From contig CAJNAR010000057.1 of the NCBI GenBank assembly GCA_905220665.1, positions 1 through 45,868 on the forward strand: 45,868 bases of DNA, given 5' to 3'. The DNA comes from Albugo candida (taxonomy: Eukaryota; Oomycota; Peronosporomycetes; Albuginales; Albuginaceae). This document shows positions 23,944-37,617 of the stretch, piece by piece. A program made the translations under genes and the position numbers. Numbering within the stretch: position 1 is the first letter of the stretch; each line of letters begins with the position of its first letter. The notes under the pieces are model-generated. The model had not been told where the DNA came from, did not search any database, and saw only the letters and a program-made list of their open reading frames with translations.

Positions 23944-25411
23944 ATGTAACCTGCTGAGTGACTAACCTTGAAAGACAGCTTATCATGCGAGAACATTCAG
24001 ATGTGGTATGTAGTTGATAGCTCGACAAATATCGTGACAAGAAAGGCCGTTCTACATTATGCATTGAGTCAGCATATTTGCATATTTGCATACAACACAA
24101 ACACTCTCTGTTGAATACAACACAAACACGCACTTGTTGCAAGCGATAGTTTCGACTTAGTATGCCAAGTTCTAACAGATGCTGAAACCTAGAAAGCTCT
24201 GATTTCTCTGCGCAGTCCGTACAGAATAGAAATAGTAGTCTTCTCCTGTGAAATTAAACGCAATGATATATTAAAAAACGTATCCTTTTCTTATACTTTT
24301 CTATTTTCCTAAATTTGAACCGACCAAAAAGTGTGCACTTTGGTTTGATCACTTTTACAACGCACCACTGAATACTAAAACTTCCCATTTCTTGCGAAAA
24401 TATGCTCACATGTGCTGCGTAATCAAGCTTCGAAACATGTAACCTGCTGAGTGACTAACCTTGAAAGACAGTGTATCATGCGAGAATATTCAGATGTGGT
24501 ATGTAGTTGATAGCTCGACAAATATCGTGACAAGAAAGGCCGTTCTAGATTATGCATTGAGTCAGCATATTTGCATATTTGCATACAACACAAACACTCT
24601 CTGTTGAATACAACACAAACACGCACATGTTGCAAGCGATAGTTTCGACTTAGTATGCCAAGTTCTAACAGATGCTGAAACCTAGAAAGCTCTGATTTCT
24701 CTGCGCAGTCCGTAGAGAATAGAAATAGTAGTCTTCTCCTGTGAAATGAAACGCAATGATATATTAAAAAACGTATCTTTTTCGTATACTTTTCTATTTT
24801 CCTAAATTTGAACCGACCAAAAAGTGTGCACTTTGGTTTGATCACTTTTACACCGCACCACTAAATACTAAAAACTCCCCATTTCTTGCGAAAATATGCT
24901 CACATGTGCTGCGTAATCAAGCTTCGAAACATGTAACCTGCTGAGTGACTAACCTTGAAAGACAGCGTATCATTCGAGAACATTCAGATGTGGTATGTAG
25001 TTGATAGATCGAGAAATATCATGACGAGAAAGGCCGTTGTGGATTATGAATCCAGTCAGCATATTTGCATACAACACAACCACTCTCTGTTGAATACAAC
25101 ACAAACACTCACACAAGCGATAGTTTCGACTTAGTATGCCAAGTTCTAACAGATGCTGAAACCTAGAAAGCTCTGATTTCTCTGCGCAGTCCGTAGAGAA
25201 TAGAAATAGTAGTCTTCTCCTGTGAAATTAAACGCAATGATATATTGAAAAACGTATCTTTTTCGTATACTTTTCTATTTTCCTAAATTTGAACCGACCA
25301 AAAAGTGTGCACTTTGGTTTGATCACTTTTACACCGCACCACTAAATACTAAAAACTCCCCATTTCTTGCGAAAATATGCTCACATGTGCTGCGTAATCA
25401 AGCTTCGAAAC
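23944..25411. repeat. Higher-order trimer C1-C2-A, copy 3
   Basis: Units at 23944 (Cx, CTGCTTAAT junction), 24437 (C with GTGTATC, GAATATTC, GAAATGAAAC) and 24931 (A) have lengths 493+494+481. An A unit precedes it, giving A-C1-C2-A. This is a clean example to use as a module reference. Confidence 0.75.
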
Positions 25412-26381
25412 ATGTAACCTGCTGAGTGACTAACCTTGAAAGACAGCGTATCATGCGAGAATATTCAGATGTGGTATGTAGTTGATAGCTCGACAAATAT
25501 CGTGACAAGAAAGGCCGTTCTAGATTATGCATTGAGTCAGCATATTTGCATATTTGCATACAACACAACCACTCTCTGTTAAATACAACACAAACACTCA
25601 CACAAGCGATAGTTTCGACTTAGTATGCCAAGCTCTAACAGATGCTGAAACCTAGAAAGCTCTGATTTCTCTGCGCAGTCCGTACAGAATAGAAATAGTA
25701 GTCTTCTCCTGTGAAATTAAACGCAATGATATATTAAAAAACGTATCCTTTTCTTATACTTTTCTATTTTCCTAAATTTGAACCGACCAAAAAGTGTGCA
25801 TTTTGGTTTGATCACTTTTACACCGCACCACTAAATACTAAAAACTCCCCATTTCTTGCGAAAATACGCTCACATGTGCTGCGTAATCAAGCTTCGAAAC
25901 ATGTAACCTGCTGAGTGACTAACCTTGAAAGACAGCGTATCATTCGAGAACATTCAGATGTGGTATGTAGTTGATAGATCGAGAAATATCATGACGAGAA
26001 AGGCCGTTGTGGATTATGAATCCAGTCAGCATATTTGCATACAACACAACCACTCTCTGTTGAATACAACACAAACACTCACACAAGCGATAGTTTCGAC
26101 TTAGTATGCCAAGTTCTAACAGATGCTGAAACCTAGAAAGCTCTGATTTCTCTGCGCAGTCCGTAGAGAATAGAAATAGTAGTCTTCTCCTGTGAAATTA
26201 AACGCAATGATATATTAAAAAACGTATCTTTTTCTTATACTTTTCTATTTTCCTAAATTTGAACCGACCAAAAAGTGTGCATTTTGGTTTGATCACTTTT
26301 ACACCGCACCACTAAATACTAAAAACTCCCCATTTCTTGCGAAAATACGCTCACATGTGCTGCTTAATCAAGCTTCGAAAC

Positions 26382-27854
26382 ATGTAACCTGCTGAGGTGA
26401 CTAACCTTGAAAGACAGCGTATCATGCGAGAACATTCAGATGTGGAATGTAGTTGATAGCTCGACAAATATCGTGACAAGAAAGGCCTTTCTAGATTATG
26501 CATTGAGTCAGCATATTTGCATATTTGCATACAACACAAACACTCTCTGTTGAATACAACACAAACACGCACATGTTGCAAGCGATAGTTTCGACTTAGT
26601 ATGCCAAGTTCTAACAGATGCTGAAACCTAGAAAGCTCTGATTTCTCTGCGCAGTCCGTAGAGAATAGAAATAGTAGTCTTCTCCTGTGAAATTAAACGC
26701 AATGATATATTAAAAAACGTATCTTTTTCGTATACTTTTCTATTTTCCTAAATTTGAACCGACCAAAAAGTGTGCACTTTGGTTTGATCACTTTTACAAC
26801 GCACCACTGAATACTAAAACTTCCCATTTCTTGCGAAAATATGCTCACATGTGCTGCGTAATCAAGCTTCGAAACATGTAACCTGCTGAGTGACTAACCT
26901 TGAAAGACAGTGTATCATGCGAGAATATTCAGATGTGGTATGTAGTTGATAGCTCGACAAATATCGTGACAAGAAAGGCCGTTCTAGATTATGCATTGAG
27001 TCAGCATATTTGCATATTTGCATACAACACAAACACTCTCTGTTGAATACAACACAAACACGCACATGTTGCAAGCGATAGTTTCGACTTAGTATGCCAA
27101 GTTCTAACAGATGCTGAAACCTAGAAAGCTCTGATTTCTCTGCGCAATCCGTAGAGAATAGAAATAGTAGTCTTCTCCTGTGAAATGAAACGCAATGATA
27201 TATTAAAAAACGTATCTTTTTCGTATACTTTTCTATTTTCCTAAATTTGAACCGACCAAAAAGTGTGCACTTTGGTTTGATCACTTTTACACCGCACCAC
27301 TAAATACTAAAAACTCCCATTTCTTGCGAAAATATGCTCACATGTGCTGCGTAATCAAGCTTCGAAACATGTAACCTGCTGAGTGACTAACCTTGAAAGA
27401 CAGTGTATCATGCGAGAACATTCAGATGTGGTATGTAGTTGATAGATCGAGAAATATCATGACGAGAAAGGCCGTTGTGGATTATGAATCCAGTCAGCAT
27501 ATTTGCATACAACACAATCACTCTCTGTTGAATACAACACAAACACGCACATGTTGCAAGCGATAGTTTCGACTTAGTATGCCAAGTTCTAACAGATGCT
27601 GAAACCTAGAAAGCTCTGATTTCTCTGCGCAGTCCGTAGAGAATAGAAATAGTAGTCTTCTCCTGTGAAATTAAACGCAATGATATATTAAAAAACGTAT
27701 CTTTTTCTTATACTTTTCTATTTTCCTAAATTTGAACCGACCAAAAAGTGTGCACTTTGGTTTGATCACTTTTACACCGCACCACTAAATACTAAAAACT
27801 CCCCATTTCTTGCGAAAATACGCTCACATGTGCTGCTTAATCAAGCTTCGAAAC
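26382..27854. repeat. Higher-order trimer C1-C2-A, copy 4
   Basis: Units at 26382 (C, CTGCTTAAT junction), 26876 (C2 haplotype) and 27369 (A) have lengths 494+493+486. The A unit has acquired the 5-bp longer C-type tail (CGCACATGTTG), so it is recombinant in its middle. It lies directly beside copy 5. Confidence 0.75.
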
Positions 27855-29321
27855 ATGTAACCTGCTGAGTGACTAACCTTGAAAGACAGCGTATCATGCG
27901 AGAACATTCAGATGTGGTATGTAGTTGATAGCTCGACAAATATCGTGACAAGAAAGGCCGTTCTACATTATGCATTGAGTCAGCATATTTGCATATTTGC
28001 ATACAACACAAACACTCTCTGTTGAATACACACAAACACGCACTTGTTGCAAGCGATAGTTTCGACTTAGTATGCCAAGTTCTAACAGATGCTGAAACCT
28101 AGAAAGCTCTGATTTCTCTGCGCAGTCCGTAGAGAATAGAAATAGTAGTCTTCTCCTGTGAAATTAAACGCAATGATATATTAAAAAACGTATCTTTTTC
28201 GTATACTTTTCTATTTTCCTAAATTTGAACCGACCAAAAAGTGTGCACTTTGGTTTGATCACTTTTACAACGCACCACTGAATACTAAAACTTCCCATTT
28301 CTTGCGAAAATATGCTCACATGTGCTGCGTAATCAAGCTTCGAAACATGTAACCTGCTGAGTGACTAACCTTGAAAGACAGTGTATCATGCGAGAATATT
28401 CAGATGTGGTATGTAGTTGATAGCTCGACAAATATCGTGACAAGAAAGGCCGTTCTAGATTATGCATTGAGTCAGCATATTTGCATATTTGCATACAACA
28501 CAAACACTCTCTGTTGAATACAACACAAACACGCACATGTTGCAAGCGATAGTTTCGACTTAGTATGCCAAGTTCTAACAGATGCTGAAACCTAGATAGC
28601 TCTGATTTCTCTGCGCAGTCCGTAGAGAATAGAAATAGTAGTCTTCTCCTGTGAAATGAAACGCAATGATATATTAAAAAACGTATCTTTTTCGTATACT
28701 TTTCTATTTTCCTAAATTTGAACCGACCAAAAAGTGTGCACTTTGGTTTGATCACTTTTACACCGCACCACTAAATACTAAAAACTCCCCATTTCTTGCG
28801 AAAATATGCTCACATGTGCTGCGTAATCAAGCTTCGAAACATGTAACCTGCTGAGTGACTAACCTTGAAAGACAGTGTATCATGCGAGAATATTCAGATG
28901 TGGTATGTAGTTGATAGATCGAGAAATATCATGACGAGAAAGGCCGTTGTGGATTATGAATCCAGTCAGCATATTTGCATACAACACAACCACTCTCTGT
29001 TGAATACAACACAAACACTCACACAAGCGATAGTTTCGACTTAGTATGCCAAGTTCTAACAGATGCTGAAACCTAGAAAGCTCTGATTTCTCTGCGCAGT
29101 CCGTAGAGAATAGAAATAGTAGTCTTCTCCTGTGAAATTAAACGCAATGATATATTAAAAAACGTATCTTTTTCGTATACTTTTCTATTTTCCTAAATTT
29201 GAACCGACCAAAAAGTGTGCACTTTGGTTTGATCACTTTTACACCGCACCACTAAATACTAAAAACTCCCCATTTCTTGCGAAAATATGCTCACATGTGC
29301 TGCTTAATAAAGCTTCGAAAC
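27855..29321. repeat. Higher-order trimer C1-C2-A, copy 5 (tandem with copy 4)
   Basis: Units at 27855 (Cx, CTGCTTAAT junction), 28347 (C2 haplotype) and 28841 (A) have lengths 492+494+481. Here the A unit also carries the C2 alleles GTGTATC and GAATATTC, suggesting conversion from its neighbour. With copy 4 it makes a true tandem higher-order repeat of ~1.47 kb period. Confidence 0.75.
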
Positions 29322-32300
29322 ATGTAACCTGCTGAGTGACTAACCTTGAAAGACAGCGTATCATGCGAGAATATTCAGATGTGGTATGTAGTTGATAGCT
29401 CGACAAATATCGTGACAAGAAAGGCCGTTCTACATTATGCATTGAGTCAGCATATTTGCATATTTGCATACAACACAACACTCTCTGTTGAATACAACAC
29501 AAACACGCACATGTTGCAAGCGATAGTTTCGACTTAGTATGCCAAGTTCTAACAGATGCTGAAACCTAGAAAGCTCTGATTTCTCTGCGCAGTCCGTAGA
29601 GAATAGAAATAGTAGTCTTCTCCTGTGAAATTAAACGCAATGATATATTAAAAAACGTATCTTTTTCGTATACTTTTCTATTTTCCTAAATTTGAACCGA
29701 CCAAAAAGTGTGCACTTTGGTTTGATCACTTTTACACCGCACCACTAAATACTAAAAACTCCCATTTCTTGCGAAAATATGCTCACATGTGCTGCGTAAT
29801 CAAGCTTCGAAACATGTAACCTGCTGAGTGACTAACTTTGAAAGCCAGCGTATCATGCGAGAACATTCAGATGTGGTATGTAGTTGATAGCTCGACAAAT
29901 ATCGTGACAAGAAAGGCCGTTCTAGATTATGCATTGAGTCAGCATATTTGCATATTTGCATACAACACAACCACTCTCTGTTAAATACAACACAAACACT
30001 CACACAAGCGATAGTTTCGACTTAGTATGCCAAGTTCTAACAGATGCTGAAACCTAGATAGCTCTGATTTCTCTGCGCAGTCCGTAGAGAATAGAAATAG
30101 TAGTCTTCTCCTGTGAAATTAAACGCAATGATATATTAAAAACGTATCTTTTTCTTATACTTTTCTATTTTCCTAAATTTGAACCGACCAAAAAGTGTGC
30201 ATTTTGGTTTGATCACTTTTACACCGCACCACTAAATACTAAAAACTCCCCATTTCTTGCGAAAATACGCTCACATGTGCTGCTTAATAAAGCTTCGAAA
30301 CATGTAACCTGCTGAGTGACTAACCTTGAAAGACAGCGTATCATGCGAGGACGTTCAGATGTGCTATGTAGTTGATAGATCGACAAATATCGTGACAAGA
30401 AAGGGCGTTCTACATTATGCATTGAGTCAGCATATTTGCATATTTGCATACAACACAAACACTCTCTGTTGAATACAACACAAACACGCACATGTTGCAA
30501 GCGATAGTTTCGACTTAGTATGCCAAGTTCTAACAGATGCTGAAACCTAGAAAGATCTGATTTCTCTGCGCAGTCCGTAGAGAATAGAAATAGTAGTCTT
30601 CTCCTGTGAAATTAAACGCAATGATATATTAAAAAACGTATCTTTTTCGTATACTTTTCTATTTTCCTAAATTTGAACCGACCAAAAAGTGTGCACTTTG
30701 GTTTGATCACTTTTACACCGCACCACTAAATACTAAAAACTCCCCATTTCTTGCGAAAATACGCTCACATGTGCTGCGTAATGAAGTTACGAAACATGTA
30801 ACCTGCTGAGTGACTAACCTTGGAAGACAGTGTATCATGTCGAGAACATTCAGATGTGGTATGTAGTTGATAGATCGAGAAATATCATGACGAGAAAGGC
30901 CGTTGTGGATTATGAATCCAGTAATTGCATACAACACAACCACACTCTGTTGAATACAACACAAACACTCACACAAGCGATAGTTTCGACTTAGTATGCC
31001 AAGTTCTAACAGATGCTGAAACCTAGAAAGCTCTGATTTCTCTGCGTAGTCCGTAGAGAATAGAAATAGTAGTCTTCTCCTGTGAAATTAAACGCAATGA
31101 TATATTAAAAAACGTATCTTTTTCGTATACTTTTCTATTTTCCTAAATTTGAACCGACCAAAAAGTGTGCATTTTGGTTTGATCACTTTTACACCGCACC
31201 ACTAAATACTAAAAACTCCCCATTTCTTGCGAAAATACGCTCACATGTGCTGCGTAATCAAGCTTCGAAACATGTAACCTGCTGAGTGACTAACCTTGAA
31301 AGACAGCGTATCATGCGAGAACATTCAGATGTGGTATGTAGTTGATAGCTCGACAAATATCGTGACAAGAAAGGCCGTTCTAGATTATGCATTGAGTCAG
31401 CATATTTGCATATTTGTATACAACACAAACACTCTCTGTTGAATACAACACAAACACGCACATGTTGCAAGCGATAGTTCGACTTAGTATGCCAAGTTCT
31501 AACAGATGCTGAAACCTAGATAGCTCTGATTTCTCTGCGCAGTCCGTAGAGAATAGAAATAGTAGTCTTCTCCTGTGAAATTAAACGCAATGATATATTA
31601 AAAAACGTATCTTTTTCTTATACTTTTCTATTTTCCTAAATTTGAACCGACCAAAAAGTGTGCATTTTGGTTTGATCACTTTTACACCGCACCACTAAAT
31701 ACTAAAAACTCCCCATTTCTTGCGAAAATACGCTCACATGTGCTGCGTAATGAAGTTACGAAACATGTAACCTGCTGAGTGACTAACCTTGAAAGACAGT
31801 GTATCATGCGAGAATACTCAGATGTGGTATGTAGTTGATAGCTCGACAAATATCGTGACAAGAAAGGCCGTTCTAGATTATGCATTGAGTCAGCATATTT
31901 GCATATTTGCATACAACACAAACACTCTCTGTTGAATACAACACAAACACTCACACAAGCGATAGTTTCGACTTAGTATGCAAGTTCTAACAGATGCTGA
32001 AACCTAGAAAGCTCTGATTTCTCTGCGCAGTCCGTAGAGAATAGAAATAGTAGTCTTCTCCTGTGAAATGAAACGCAATGATATATTAAAAAACGTATCT
32101 TTTTCGTATACTTTTCTATTTTCCTAAATTTGAACCGACCAAAAAGTGTGCACTTTGGTTTGATCACTTTTACACCGCACCACTGAATACTAAAAACTCC
32201 CCATTTCTTGCGAAAATATGCTCACATGTGCTGCGTAATCAAGCTTCGAAACATGTAACCTGCTGAGTGACTAACCTTGAAAGACAGCGTATCATTCGAG

Positions 32301-33221
32301 AACATTCAGATGTGGTATGTAGTTGATAGATCGAGAAATATCATGACGAGAAAGGCCGTTGTGGATTATGAATCCAGTCAGCATATTTGCATACAACACA
32401 ACCACTCTCTGTTGAATACAACACAAACACTCACACAAGCGATAGTTTCGACTTAGTATGCCAAGTTCTAACAGATGCTGAAACCTAGAAAGCTCTGATT
32501 TCTCTGCGCAGTCCGTAGAGAATAGAAATAGTAGTCTTCTCCTGTGAAATTAACGCAATGATATATTAAAAAACGTATCTTTTTCGTATACTTTTCTATT
32601 TTCCTAAATTTGAACCGACCAAAAAGTGTGCATTTTGGTTTGATCACTTTTACACCGCACCACTAAATACTAAAAACTCCCCATTTCTTGCGAAAATATG
32701 CTCACATGTGCTGCGTAATCAAGCTTCGAAACATGTAACCTGCTGAGTGACTAACCTTGAAAGACAGTGTATCATGCGAGAATATTCAGATGTGGTATGT
32801 AGTTGATAGCTCGACAAATATCGTGACAAGAAAGGCCGTTCTAGATTATGCATTGAGTCAGCATATTTGCATATTTGCATACAACACAACCACTCTCTGT
32901 TAAATAAAACACAAACACTCACACAAGCGATAGTTTCGACTTAGTATGCCAAGTTCTAACAGATGCTGAAACCTAGAAAGCTCTGATTTCTCTGCGCAGT
33001 CCGTACAGAATAGAAATAGTAGTCTTCTCCTGTGAAATTAAACGCAATGATATATTAAAAAACGTATCCTTTTCTTATACTTTTCTATTTTCCTAAATTT
33101 GAACCGACCAAAAAGTGTGCATTTTGGTTTGATCACTTTTACACCGCACCACTAAATACTAAAAACTCCCCATTTCTTGCGAAAATACGCTCACATGTGC
33201 TGCTTAATAAAGCTTCGAAAC
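29322..33221. repeat. Units 62-69: starts and classes
   Basis: Starts and classes: 29322 Cx (CTTAATAAAG junction, 492 bp); 29814 B (ACTTTGAAAGCCAGCG); 30302 Cx with GAGGACGTTC and GATCGACAAATATCG, like the left-domain unit at 980; 30796 A (476 bp, octamer-site deletion, extra T in CATGTCGAG); 31272 C (second octamer mutated to ATTTGTAT); 31765 B/C hybrid (C-type AAACACTCTC with the short tail, GAAATGAAAC); 32253 A; 32733 B (GTTAAATAAAAC). This is the most irregular part of the right domain. Confidence 0.82.
30919..30932. repeat. Octamer shortened in class-A unit (6-bp net deletion plus other change)
   Basis: The site reads CCAGTAATTGCATAC, damaging the octamer (only ATTGCAT remains). The unit is 476 bp even with a separate 1-bp insertion (CATGTCGAG) in it. 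It begins with the same CCAGTAA as the deletions near 23594 and 40646. Confidence 0.82.
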
Positions 33222-34687
33222 ATGTAACCTGCTGAGTGACTAACCTTGAAAGACAGCGTATCATGCGAGAACATTCAGATGTGGTATGTAGTTGATAGCT
33301 CGACAAATATCGTGACAAGAAAGGCCGTTCTAGATTATGCATTGAGTCAGCATATTTGCATATTTGCATACAACACAAACACTCTCTGTTGAATACAACA
33401 CAAACACGCACTTGTTGCAAGCGATAGTTTCGACTTAGTATGCCAAGTTCTAACAGATGCTGAAACCTAGAAAGCTCTGATTTCTCTGCGCAGTCCGTAG
33501 AGAATAGAAATAGTAGTCTTCTCCTGTGAAATTAAACGCAATGATATATTAAAAAACGTATCTTTTTCGTATACTTTTCTATTTTCCTAAATTTGAACCG
33601 ACCAAAAAGTGTGCACTTTGGTTTGATCACTTTTACAACGCACCACTGAATACTAAAACTTCCCATTTCTTGCGAAAATATGCTCACATGTGCTGCGTAA
33701 TCAAGCTTCGAAACATGTAACCTGCTGAGTGACTAACCTTGAAAGACAGTGTATCATGCGAGAATATTCAGATGTGGTATGTAGTTGATAGCTCGACAAA
33801 TATCGTGACAAGAAAGGCCGTTCTAGATTATGCATTGAGTCAGCATATTTGCATATTTGCATACAACACAACCACTCTCTGTTGAATACAACACAAACAC
33901 GCACATGTTGCAAGCGATAGTTTCGACTTAGTATGCCAAGTTCTAACAGATGCTGAAACCTAGAAAGCTCTGATTTCTCTGCGCAGTCCGTAGAGAATAG
34001 AAATAGTAGTCTTCTCCTGTGAAATGAAACGCAATGATATATTAAAAAACGTATCTTTTTCGTATACTTTTCTATTTTCCTAAATTTGAACCGACCAAAA
34101 AGTGTGCACTTTGGTTTGATCACTTTTACAACGCACCACTAAATACTAAAACTCCCATTTCTTGCGAAAATATGCTCACATGTGCTGCGTAATCAAGCTT
34201 CGAAACATGTAACCTGCTGAGTGACTAACCTTGAAAGACAGCGTATCATTCGAGAACATTCAGATGTGGTATGTAGTTGATAGATCGAGAAATATCATGA
34301 CGAGAAAGGCCGTTGTGGATTATGAATCCAGTCAGCATATTTGCATACAACACAACCACTCTCTGTTGAATACAACACAAACACTCACACAAGCGATAGT
34401 TTCGACTTAGTATGCCAAGTTCTAACAGATGCTGAAACCTAGAAAGCTCTGATTTCTCTGCGCAGTCCGTAGAGAATAGAAATAGTAGTCTTCTCCTGTG
34501 AAATTAAACGCAATGATATATTAAAAAACGTATCTTTTTCGTATACTTTTCTATTTTCCTAAATTTGAACCGACCAAAAAGTGTGCACTTTGGTTTGATC
34601 ACTTTTACACCGCACCACTAAATACTAAAAACTCCCCATTTCTTGCGAAAATACGCTCACATGTGCTGCGTAATCAAGTTACGAAAG
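33222..34687. repeat. Higher-order trimer C1-C2-A, copy 6
   Basis: Units at 33222 (C, CTTAATAAAG junction), 33715 (C2 haplotype with CAACCACTC) and 34207 (A) have lengths 493+492+481. Unlike most other copies it is preceded by a B unit, and its entry junction is the TTAATAAAG form. It appears to be a hybrid of the trimer and the A-B-Cx-A module. Confidence 0.7.
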
Positions 34688-36149
34688 ATGTAACCTGCTG
34701 AGTGACTAACCTTGAAAGACAGCGTATCATGCGAGAATATTCAGATGTGGTATGTAGTTGATAGCTCGACAAATATCGTGACAAGAAAGGCCGTTCTAGA
34801 TTATGCATTGAGTCAGCATATTTGCATATTTGCATACAACACAACCACTCTCTGTTGAATACAACACAAACACTCACACAAGCGATAGTTTCGACTTAGT
34901 ATGCCAAGCTCTAACAGATGCTGAAACCTAGAAAGCTCTGATTTCTCTGCGCAGTCCGTACAGAATAGAAATAGTAGTCTTCTCCTGTGAAATTAAACGC
35001 AATGATATATTGAAAAACGTATCTTTTTCTTATACTTTTCTATTTTCCTAAATTTGAACCGACCAAAAAGTGTGCATTTTGGTTTGATCACTTTTACACC
35101 GCACCACTAAATACTAAAAACTCCCCATTTCTTGCGAAAATACGCTCACATGTGCTGCTTAATCAAGCTTCGAAACATGTAACCTGCTGAGTGACTAACT
35201 TTGAAAGACAGCGTATCATGCGAGAACATTCAGATGTGGTATGTAGTTGATAGCTCGACAAATATCGTGACAAGAAAGGCGTTCTACATTATGCATTGAG
35301 TCAGCATATTTGCATATTTGCATACAACACAAACACTCTCTGTTGAATACAACACAAACACGCACATGTTGCAAGCGATAGTTTCGACTTAGTATGCCAA
35401 GTTCTAACAGATGCTGAAACCTAGAAAGCTCTGATTTCTCTGCGCAGTCCGTAGAGAATAGAAATAGTAGTCTTCTCCTGTGAAATTAAACGCAATGATA
35501 TATTAAAAAACGTATCTTTTTCGTATACTTTTCTATTTTCCTAAATTTGAACCGACCAAAAAGTGTGCACTTTGGTTTGATCACTTTTACACCGCACCAC
35601 TAAATACTAAAAACTCCCATTTCTTGCGAAAATACGCTCACATGTGCTGCGTAATCAAGCTTCGAAACATGTAACCTGCTGAGTGACTAACCTTGAAAGA
35701 CAGCGTATCATGCGAGAACATTCAGATGTGGTATGTAGTTGATAGATCGAGAAATATCATGACGAGAAAGGCCGTTGTGGATTATGAATCCAGTCAGCAT
35801 ATTTGCATACAACACAACCACTCTCTGTTGAATACAACACAAACACTCACACAAGCGATAGTTTCGACTTAGTATGCCAAGTTCTAACAGATGCTGAAAC
35901 CTAGAAAGCTCTGATTTCTCTGCGCAGTCCGTAGAGAATAGAAATAGAAGTCTTCTCCTGTGAAATTAAACGCAATGATATATTAAAAAACGTATCTTTT
36001 TCTTATACTTTTCTATTTTCCTAAATTTGAACCGACCAAAAAGTGTGCATTTTGGTTTGATCACTTTTACACCGCACCACTAAATACTAAAAACTCCCCA
36101 TTTCTTGCGAAAATACGCTCACATGTGCTGCTTAATCAAGCTTCGAAAC
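34207..36149. repeat. Higher-order tetramer A-B-Cx-A, copy 1
   Basis: Units at 34207 (A), 34688 (B), 35177 (Cx) and 35669 (A) have lengths 481+489+492+481. The B unit is rich in left-domain alleles, and the Cx unit is entered through TGCTTAATCAAG, not the TTAATAAAG of the later copies. Confidence 0.6.
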
Positions 36150-37617
36150 ATGTAACCTGCTGAGTGACTAACCTTGAAAGACAGCGTATCATGCGAGAAC
36201 ATTCAGATGTGGTATGTAGTTGATAGCTCGACAAATATCGTGACAAGAAAGGCCGTTCTACATTATGCATTGAGTCAGCATATTTGCATATTTGCATACA
36301 ACACAAACACTCTCTGTTGAATACAACACAAACACGCACATGTTGCAAGCGATAGTTTCGACTTAGTATGCCAAGCTCTAACAGATGCTGAAACCTAGAA
36401 AGCTCTGATTTCTCTGCGCAGTCCGTAGAGAATAGAAATAGTAGTCTTCTCCTGTGAAATTAAACGCAATGATATATTAAAAAACGTATCTTTTTCTTAT
36501 ACTTTTCTATTTTCCTAAATTTGAACCGACCAAAAAGTGTGCACTTTGGTTTGATCACTTTTACAACGCACCACTGAATACTAAAACTTCCCATTTCTTG
36601 CGAAAATATGCTCACATGTGCTGCGTAATCAAGCTTCGAAACATGTAACCTGCTGAGTGACTAACCTTGAAAGACAGTGTATCATGCGAGAATATTCAGA
36701 TGTGGTATGTAGTTGATAGCTCGACAAATATCGTGACAAGAAAGGCCGTTCTAGATTATGCATTGAGTCAGCATATTTGCATATTTGCATACAACACAAA
36801 CACTCTCTGTTGAATACAACACAAACACGCACATGTTGCAAGCGATAGTTTCGACTTAGTATGCCAAGTTCTAACAGATGCTGAAACCTAGAAAGCTCTG
36901 ATTTCTCTGCGCAGTCCGTAGAGAATAGAAATAGTAGTCTTCTCCTGTGAAATGAAACGCAATGATATATTAAAAAACGTATCTTTTTCGTATACTTTTC
37001 TATTTTCCTAAATTTGAACCGACCAAAAAGTGTGCATTTTGGTTTGATCACTTTTACACCGCACCACTAAATACTAAAAACTCCCCATTTCTTGCGAAAA
37101 TATGCTCACATGTGCTGCGTAATCAAGCTTCGAAACATGTAACCTGCTGAGTGACTAACCTTGAAAGACAGCGTATCATTCGAGAACATTCAGATGTGGT
37201 ATGTAGTTGATAGATCGAGAAATATCATGACGAGAAAGGCCGTTGTGGATTATGAATCCAGTCAGCATATTTGCATACAACACAACCACTCTCTGTTGAA
37301 TACAACACAAACACTCACACAAGCGATAGTTTCGACTTAGTATGCCAAGTTCTAACAGATGCTGAAACCTAGAAAGCTCTGATTTCTCTGCGCAGTCCTT
37401 AGAGAATAGAAATAGTAGTCTTCTCCTGTGAAATTAAACGCAATGATATATTGAAAAACGTATCTTTTTCTTATACTTTTCTATTTTCCTAAATTTGAAC
37501 CGACCAAAAAGTGTGCACTTTGGTTTGATCACTTTTACACCGCACCACTAAATACTAAAAACTCCCCATTTCTTGCGAAAATACGCTCACATGTGCTGCG
37601 TAATCAAGCTTCGAAAC
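36150..37617. repeat. Higher-order trimer C1-C2-A, copy 7
   Basis: Units at 36150 (Cx), 36643 (C2 haplotype) and 37137 (A) have lengths 493+494+481. The order, lengths and diagnostic alleles match copy 3 at 12,206-bp offset. The final A unit starts the five-unit A run. Confidence 0.75.

Larger units (their letters stand above)
23471..29321. repeat. Units 50-61: starts and classes, best higher-order region
   Basis: Starts and classes: 23471 A (473 bp, octamer-site deletion); 23944 Cx; 24437 C; 24931 A; 25412 B; 25901 A; 26382 C (one extra G in the phase motif); 26876 C; 27369 A with long tail (486 bp); 27855 Cx; 28347 C; 28841 A carrying GTGTATC and GAATATTC. The C-type/C-type/A trimer occurs three times here. 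Confidence 0.85.
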
